From the NCBI RefSeq assembly GCF_021602155.1, contig NZ_BQHY01000011.1, forward strand, positions 62,001 through 126,000: a stretch of 64,000 bases of DNA, given 5' to 3'. Each line of letters opens with the position of its first letter. Within the stretch, counting starts at the first letter, position 1. The notes under the pieces are model-generated. The model was given only the letters and a program-made list of their open reading frames with translations, searched no databases and was not told where the DNA came from. This document shows positions 59,634 through 64,000 of this stretch, in pieces. The position numbers and the translations under genes were made by a program. The stretch comes from Pseudomonas parakoreensis (GTDB lineage: Bacteria; Pseudomonadota; Gammaproteobacteria; Pseudomonadales; Pseudomonadaceae).

Positions 59634-60074
59634 ATGAAGACCGTCGCCCAATTGCTCAAGCTCAAAGATCAGAAAAATCAGGAAGTGCACCATATCGATC
59701 CCGGTCACATGGTGCTCGAAGCGCTGATGAAAATGGCCGAGAAAAACGTCGGGGCCTTGGTGGTGATGGAAGATGACAAAGTGGTCGGCATCATCAGTGA
59801 GCGTGATTACGCGCGCAAACTGGTGCTGCACGGGCGCTCGTCAGTGGGCACACCGGTGCGCGACATCATGGTCAAGGACGTCATCACCGTGGACACCCAC
59901 CAGACCGTCGACACCTGCCTGGGCATCATGTCCGACAAACGCCTGCGCCACTTGCCGGTGGTGGAGAACGGCAAGCTGATCGGCCTGCTGTCGATCGGCG
60001 ACCTGGTGAAAGAGGCGATTGCCGAACAGGCCGAGCTGATCAAGCAGCTGGAGCAGTACATTCGCGGGGAATAA
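59634..60074 (+). CDS. CBS-domain protein
   Basis: 146 residues made of two CBS repeats. The first (~8-65) contains GALVVMEDDKVVGIISERDY; the second (~75-130) contains VDTCLGIMSDKRLRHLPVVE. CBS pairs bind adenosine nucleotides and act as energy sensors. There is no attached catalytic domain, so it probably works in trans. Partner unknown. Confidence 0.92.
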   Translation: MKTVAQLLKLKDQKNQEVHHIDPGHMVLEALMKMAEKNVGALVVMEDDKVVGIISERDYARKLVLHGRSSVGTPVRDIMVKDVITVDTHQTVDTCLGIMSDKRLRHLPVVENGKLIGLLSIGDLVKEAIAEQAELIKQLEQYIRGE

Positions 60075-60080
60075 TCCGCA

Positions 60081-60160
60081 AGATCAAAAGATCGCAGCCT
60101 CCGGCAGCTCCTACAGAGAACAGTGTAGGAGCTGCCAGAGGCTGTGATCTTTTGATCTTT
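60081..60160. repeat. REP pair, family B, reversed order
   Basis: GATCAAAAGATCGCAGCCTC first, then GTAGGAGCTGCCAGAGGCTG, i.e. arms inverted relative to most copies; convergent CBS and GST genes. Confidence 0.85.
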
Positions 60161-60166
60161 ACACTC

Positions 60167-60790
60167 TTAAACCGGCCAATGCCGGGCGAAGACAGGCGCC
60201 AGCACCGGGTGCCGGTCAATGCGCTGCAACCATGCGTAGAACCCGGGGCGGGTCTGGCGCAGGTGCTCGCGACTCCCCGACCAGCGCGTCACCACCGCTG
60301 CCAGCACGTCCAGGGCGCCGGGCGTCTCATCGTCCAGGTACAACTCGGCGGAAAACTGATCGGCAAATACTTCCCAACTCCAGTGCAAGCGCTCGCGGGC
60401 ACCGGCCATCAGATTCTGTCGTGAGGCTTCGTCCGGCATCACCAGCCAGCGCTCGGGGTAATCGATGACGCCGATGGCCGCGTAGCAATTGCTCGCGATG
60501 TAGACCATGCCGCGAATCGCCTGATCGCGATCAGCCGCCTTGGCGGGCAACAGACCGGACTCGGGAAAACTCAGGCCCAGATGAATCAGAATCGCCACAC
60601 TCTCGGTGATCGCACTGCCATCGGGCAACTGCAGGGTCGGCACCTGTTTCAGTGGATTGAGGCGCGCCAGGGCTTCGGCCGCCTCGCTCGAAGCTTCGAT
60701 ATCGATGAAGCGATAGGCGATCTGGCATAACTCCAGCGCTGCTTCGATGGCTGCAGCACCCGAATTGCGATGTCCGTACAGTTGATACAT
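60167..60790 (-). CDS. Glutathione S-transferase family protein
   Basis: 207 residues from the ATG at 60790, with GAGGAGGGGG just upstream. The thioredoxin-like N-domain has YQLYGHRNSGAAAIEAAL (~2-19), with Ser9-like activation residues, and LNPLKQVPTLQLPDGSAITE (~46-65), the cis-Pro and Ser of the glutathione site. An all-helical C-domain follows. Substrate unknown. Confidence 0.9.
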   Translation of the reverse strand: MYQLYGHRNSGAAAIEAALELCQIAYRFIDIEASSEAAEALARLNPLKQVPTLQLPDGSAITESVAILIHLGLSFPESGLLPAKAADRDQAIRGMVYIASNCYAAIGVIDYPERWLVMPDEASRQNLMAGARERLHWSWEVFADQFSAELYLDDETPGALDVLAAVVTRWSGSREHLRQTRPGFYAWLQRIDRHPVLAPVFARHWPV

Positions 60791-61493
60791 GCCCCCTCCT
60801 CGATCTCGACGGATCTGTGTAGCCCTATTTATAGCGGGTGTATCGGCTTTGGCACGTTTTTCCCATGCATTCGCGACTTGCGAATTCAAACCCCGCAAAA
60901 CTGCGCTGGCGGTGCCCATCCCGCACCAAGAGCAATCATCGAACGCTATCCGCGTTCTTGTAAGGTGCGATACCGGACCAAAAGTTCGCGTATCCGAACT
61001 GGCAACAAGGAGGTCACTGCGTGAATCTTCAATCGTTCTGCCGTTTCACGGCCTGTTTATACCCATCCGCGCAATGTCGAGTTCACCTGAACAGCACCGG
61101 CCACCCGCGCATTTACGTCATTACCTGAACCTGATAACCGACCACTCTGCTGGCGCTGAATAATGCGCCGACGGCAGCGTGATATTTATTTTTTAAATAA
61201 GACCCATGAAGTTGTTGAGCCAGCACTGAGTTAATCAGCGACTGCCAAATTGTCGAACAATAACTTCAATTGATTTTTTAATTGCACCAAAAGCGTTCCT
61301 GCACACGCAACTAACGCAGATCCGGAATACTGATTTCATTTAAACAAAAACAAGGAACATGCGCCGTGACCCGCTAAAACACTGACCCGCACCAAATCAG
61401 TCCGTCGCGCACCATCAAGCGCCCTGGAGGACCCGAGCTCAGCGGCTCTATCTGGCTAATCCGGCGGATACGGCGCCCGGTCTGACTCGCCTG

Positions 61494-61517
61494 CAAAAAA
61501 GCCCCGGCGTTCGGGGC
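61494..61517 (-). terminator. Orphan Rho-independent terminator
   Basis: A perfect 6-bp GC stem with a 5-nt loop and a T6 tail, with no recognised gene before it on that strand. Confidence 0.75.
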
Positions 61518-61640
61518 CGCGGACAGTCATGCACTAAATAAAATGGGGACCGTCTGTAAAATTTATATAAATGCGACATGGGTAACAGCCATGAAATAAC
61601 CGCGCTACATTTCAGCAATATTTGGCACAGCGGTTGCAAA
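61494..61640 (-). ncRNA. Possible small RNA upstream of tonB
   Basis: The minus strand ends in GCCCCG-AACGC-CGGGGC followed by six T at 61500-61495. No minus-strand gene lies upstream, so an untranslated transcript is the simplest explanation. The 5' end is a guess: AT-rich TATAAAT sequence near 61565 could be a -10. Confidence 0.3.
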
Positions 61641-61741
61641 ATGAATCACGACCATTGAAACAATCCATACCGATACAGAACAACACCAGGGAATGGCGAA
61701 TGAACAAACGAAGTCATTGGCGTTAAGCCAGTAAGCCTGCA

Positions 61742-61777
61742 CAAGCCTATTCAATAGATAGTTCAACTATCGGCTTG
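61742..61777. promoter_or_regulatory. Palindrome upstream of tonB
   Basis: GATAGTT-C-AACTATC (61757-61771) is a perfect dyad. CAAGCC (61742) and GGCTTG (61772) flank it asymmetrically. It lies 100-130 nt before tonB and could be an operator or a leader hairpin. It does not match the Fur box well. Confidence 0.4.
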
Positions 61778-61872
61778 CGTACACCCAAAAGAAAGTTACA
61801 CCCACCCACTCGAACATCAACGAAATGTTCGGACGGCACCTTATTGCCCTTCATCAACCCGAGGGAGCTTTA

Positions 61873-62691
61873 ATGAACGATGCGGTAAAGCACAGAACCC
61901 TGCCGGGGCCGTTACGGGACGCGCCAGTCCCGCCACCACCGGGCAGACCGGCCTTCACGGCCAACACTTCGCAGCCCGGCGGGTTGAACAAGCAGCAGAT
62001 GCTGTTGCTGGTCGCGGTATCGGCACTGATACACGGCGGTGCCTGGTGGTTTTTCCAGCAGACCCGGCCCGAGCCCCTGCCGACGCCGCCGCAGATTCCG
62101 GAAATGACCGTCGAGCTGAGCAGCCCGACGCCACCGGCACCGCCCACACCGGAACCACCACCGCCACCGCCGCCCCCTCCGGAGCCGGAACAACCGGTGG
62201 AGGACGAAGACGCGGTCAAGCCACCGCCCAAACCGGTGGAGAAACCCAAGCCGATCGAAAAACCGAAACCGCTCGAGAAGCCCAAACCGGTGAAGAAGGT
62301 CGAGCCGCCAAAAGCCCCGCCCGCCCCGGCACAACCGGCCGCTCCCGCTGCGCCGGCGACACCGAGCGCGCCACCGGCCCCGGCCGCCGCGCCGGGCCCG
62401 GTCAAGGAATCGGCCGCGATTTCCGGCCTTGCCAGCCTTGGCAACCCGCCGCCGGAGTACCCGTCACTGGCGCTGCGGCGCAACTGGGAAGGCAGCGTGG
62501 TGCTGCGCATTCAGGTGTTGGCCAACGGACGTGCTGGTTCGGTGACAGTGACCAAGTCCAGCGGCAAGCCACAACTGGATGACGCCGCCGTCGCGGCGGT
62601 AAAGAACTGGAAGTTCATTCCGGCCAAACGCGGTGACACGCCGATTGACGGCTTTGCCACCCAGACCATCGATTTCAAATTGCCGCAATAA
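61873..62691 (+). CDS. tonB: TonB energy transducer
   Basis: 272 residues from the ATG at 61873 (GGGAG 6 nt upstream). A ~37-residue cytoplasmic extension rich in Pro precedes the anchor (MLLLVAVSALIHGGAWWFF, ~40-58). A periplasm-spanning Pro/Glu/Lys region follows (~65-175), with repeats of K-P-x-E-K-P-K-P. The C-terminal domain (~190-272) has PPPEYPSLALRRNWEGSVVL and the closing DGFATQTIDFKL that contacts TonB boxes. It passes proton-motive force to outer-membrane receptors. exbB follows after 46 bp. Confidence 0.93.
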   Translation: MNDAVKHRTLPGPLRDAPVPPPPGRPAFTANTSQPGGLNKQQMLLLVAVSALIHGGAWWFFQQTRPEPLPTPPQIPEMTVELSSPTPPAPPTPEPPPPPPPPPEPEQPVEDEDAVKPPPKPVEKPKPIEKPKPLEKPKPVKKVEPPKAPPAPAQPAAPAAPATPSAPPAPAAAPGPVKESAAISGLASLGNPPPEYPSLALRRNWEGSVVLRIQVLANGRAGSVTVTKSSGKPQLDDAAVAAVKNWKFIPAKRGDTPIDGFATQTIDFKLPQ

Positions 62692-62737
62692 CGGCAAACC
62701 CAACTCACAACCGACTTAATGCAAGCGAGGTGTAGCG

Positions 62738-63445
62738 ATGAACAATTCACTGTCTTCGATGATTGTCCCCGGTGTGCTCTGGGGCCTGGTGCTGTTTTCC
62801 GTGGTCAGCTGGGCGATCCTGCTGGTCAAGTCGGCGCAATACCTGCGCCAGAAAGCCCAGAACAAACAGTTCAGCAAAGCCTTCTGGGGCGCGCCGGATC
62901 TGCTCACCGCGGCCGAGCACGCCAGCCAGTATCCGGGCTCGCTGGCGCGCATCGCCAGCAGCGGTTTCGAAGCCTTGTTGGTGGAAGAATCGCCGCGTAC
63001 CACGCAACAACTGGCGCACACCATCAACCGTTCCGATCGCCTGGAGCGCAACCTGCGCCAGCAGATTCAGAAGGAACGCCGCTCGCTGGAAAACGGCCAG
63101 GCAATCCTCGCCAGTATCGGCAGCACCGCGCCGTTCATTGGCCTGTTCGGTACCGTGTGGGGGATCATGGAAGCCCTGCAAAGCATCGGCGAAACCGGTT
63201 CGGCGAGCCTTGAAGCAGTCGCCGGCCCGATCGGTCATGCACTGATCGCCACCGGCGTCGGGATCGCCGTCGCGGTCCCGGCGGTGCTGATTTACAACTT
63301 CTTTTTGCGCCGCCTGAAACTGGCCTCGGCAGACATGGATGACTTCGCTCACGACTTCGACGCCCTCGCCTCGCGCAGCGCGTTTTCCATCAGCCGCCAG
63401 GCCATCGCCAGCAAAACCACTGCCGCCGTGCGGGAGGCCAGCTGA
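62738..63445 (+). CDS. exbB: TonB-system proton channel subunit ExbB
   Basis: 235 residues, MotA/TolQ/ExbB family, three helices. The first helix (IVPGVLWGLVLFSVVSWAIL) is followed by a cytoplasmic loop; GLFGTVWGIMEALQSIG (~132-148) and IGHALIATGVGIAVAVPAVL (~165-184) are the conserved channel helices. It forms the pentamer around ExbD. Its TGA overlaps the exbD ATG by one base. Confidence 0.95.
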   Translation: MNNSLSSMIVPGVLWGLVLFSVVSWAILLVKSAQYLRQKAQNKQFSKAFWGAPDLLTAAEHASQYPGSLARIASSGFEALLVEESPRTTQQLAHTINRSDRLERNLRQQIQKERRSLENGQAILASIGSTAPFIGLFGTVWGIMEALQSIGETGSASLEAVAGPIGHALIATGVGIAVAVPAVLIYNFFLRRLKLASADMDDFAHDFDALASRSAFSISRQAIASKTTAAVREAS

Positions 63446-63846
63446 TGTCCTTTTCCACCCAAGACAGCGATGAAGTACTCAGCGAAATGAACGTCACGCC
63501 GCTGGTGGACGTGATGCTCGTGCTGCTGGTGGTGTTCATCGTCACCGCACCGCTGATGACCAACGCGATCAAGGTCAACCTGCCGAAAACCGACGCCGTC
63601 GCCCCCGCCGAAAAGAAAGACCCGGTGGTGGTCAGCGTCGATCAGGACGGCAAGTTCTACCTGGCGAAAACCGAACTGGCACCGGAATCGCTGGAGGCCA
63701 GCCTCAAGGAGGTCAAGGCCAAGGACGCCGAAGTGCGCGTGCAGCTGCAGGCCGACGCCAACGTCAATTACGGCCAGGTGGCCAAGGCCATGGCGTCCAT
63801 CGAACGCTCGGGCATCAGCAAGATTTCGGTGATGACCACCCACTGA
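63445..63846 (+). CDS. exbD: TonB-system subunit ExbD
   Basis: 133 residues. The single helix LVDVMLVLLVVFIVTAPLM (~19-37) carries the essential proton-relay Asp in PLVDVMLVL. A periplasmic TolR-like domain (~45-133) ends with ASIERSGISKISVMTTH. Translation is coupled to exbB. The last 150 bases of the window hold no clear gene, except a possible start (ATG at 63977) of a frame that runs off the end. Confidence 0.95.
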   Translation: MSFSTQDSDEVLSEMNVTPLVDVMLVLLVVFIVTAPLMTNAIKVNLPKTDAVAPAEKKDPVVVSVDQDGKFYLAKTELAPESLEASLKEVKAKDAEVRVQLQADANVNYGQVAKAMASIERSGISKISVMTTH

Positions 63847-64000
63847 GTGCGGTGCCGGGCGCGCGTTGAGAAACGCGCCCGACACCGCGAACCGCTTCCC
63901 GTCGCAATCAGCCGACCGAAAAACGCCAGACGTCTTCGGAGGGGATCGGCTTGCTTGAAGAAAGTGGCTTTCCGCATGCGGTATCACCGAAAGCGGAGCA

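Larger units (their letters stand above)
60791..61872. other. Gene-poor 1.08-kb region between the GST gene and tonB
   Basis: AT-richer than its surroundings from ~61170 on. It has no open frame with a credible start. It holds a perfect terminator on the minus strand at 61494, a palindrome at 61757 and presumably the tonB promoter. No REP element is present, unlike every other large gap in the window. Confidence 0.6.

Noticed and set aside
60789-61163. A 124-codon frame after the GST gene
   Set aside because: Its start overlaps the GST start region, there is no ribosome-binding site, and composition is unlike the neighbours.
61757-61771. The tonB-upstream dyad as a Fur box
   Set aside because: GATA and TATC ends agree, but spacing and core (GTTCAAC) do not fit the 19-bp consensus.

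Overview
The window looks like chromosome of a fluorescent Pseudomonas (P. fluorescens/koreensis-type). The evidence is the gene order hupB-lon-clpX-clpP-tig beside a tRNA cluster and folD, an ampR-ampC pair, an NhaR-like regulator, a phnW-phnX pair, and very many short palindromic intergenic repeats of the three kinds common in this group. Codon use is GC-rich throughout. I see no prophage, transposase, integrase, CRISPR array or plasmid origin. Species was not tested by any search.

Layout. 1-1.2 kb: 3' end of a short VgrG (type VI secretion tip). 1.2-2.1 kb: no gene; a tandem array of REP palindromes, then a composite hairpin element. 2.1-9.2 kb: an aminoethylphosphonate (AEP) island with a FAD oxidoreductase, a GlpT-like transporter, two related LysR regulators, phnW and phnX. 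9.4-16.9 kb: cytochrome b561, a PLP deaminase, 2,4-dienoyl-CoA reductase (fadH), a membrane-anchored nitrilase-fold protein lacking its catalytic Cys and coupled to an AraC regulator, and a DUF2242 lipoprotein. 17-26.6 kb: the protein-quality block on the minus strand (ppiD, hupB, lon, clpX, clpP, tig) with a degenerate tRNA-Asp-like element behind hupB, then tRNA-His, tRNA-Leu, a second tRNA-His and tRNA-Arg. 26.8-43 kb: folD, pbpG, small acidic proteins, a C39-fold protein lacking its catalytic residues, terC, nhaR, an MFS exporter, sstT, YceH, a cupin protein, a shikimate dehydrogenase-like enzyme, an AI-2E-type permease and trhP. 43-47 kb: a glucarate module (GntR regulator, transporter, glucarate dehydratase) with three matching operator-like sites. 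47-53 kb: ampR/ampC, a DUF4174 protein, a GNAT, a TSUP permease and an MFS exporter. 53-60.8 kb: a lipoprotein, exported aldose 1-epimerase, aldo/keto reductase, DUF1810, DNA polymerase II, a CBS protein and a GST. 60.8-64 kb: a 1.08-kb gene-poor region, then tonB-exbB-exbD.

How the genes work together. The AEP island reads as uptake (GlpT-like carrier), possible oxidative trimming of N-substituted AEP (FAD oxidoreductase), transamination to phosphonoacetaldehyde (PhnW) and C-P hydrolysis (PhnX). Its two LysR proteins have collinear effector domains and may sense related ligands. The ppiD-tig block covers folding at the ribosome, in the cytoplasm and at the inner membrane, plus ATP-dependent proteolysis; lon has a sigma-32-like promoter. 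The glucarate genes form a compact regulated operon. TonB-ExbB-ExbD energise outer-membrane receptors.

Less ordinary features: the FAD oxidase inside the phn island, the two apparently dead enzymes (nitrilase and C39 folds), the tRNA-like element with a strong terminator behind hupB, the REP array and composite element next to vgrG, a family of tiny acidic proteins, and a possible small RNA upstream of tonB.
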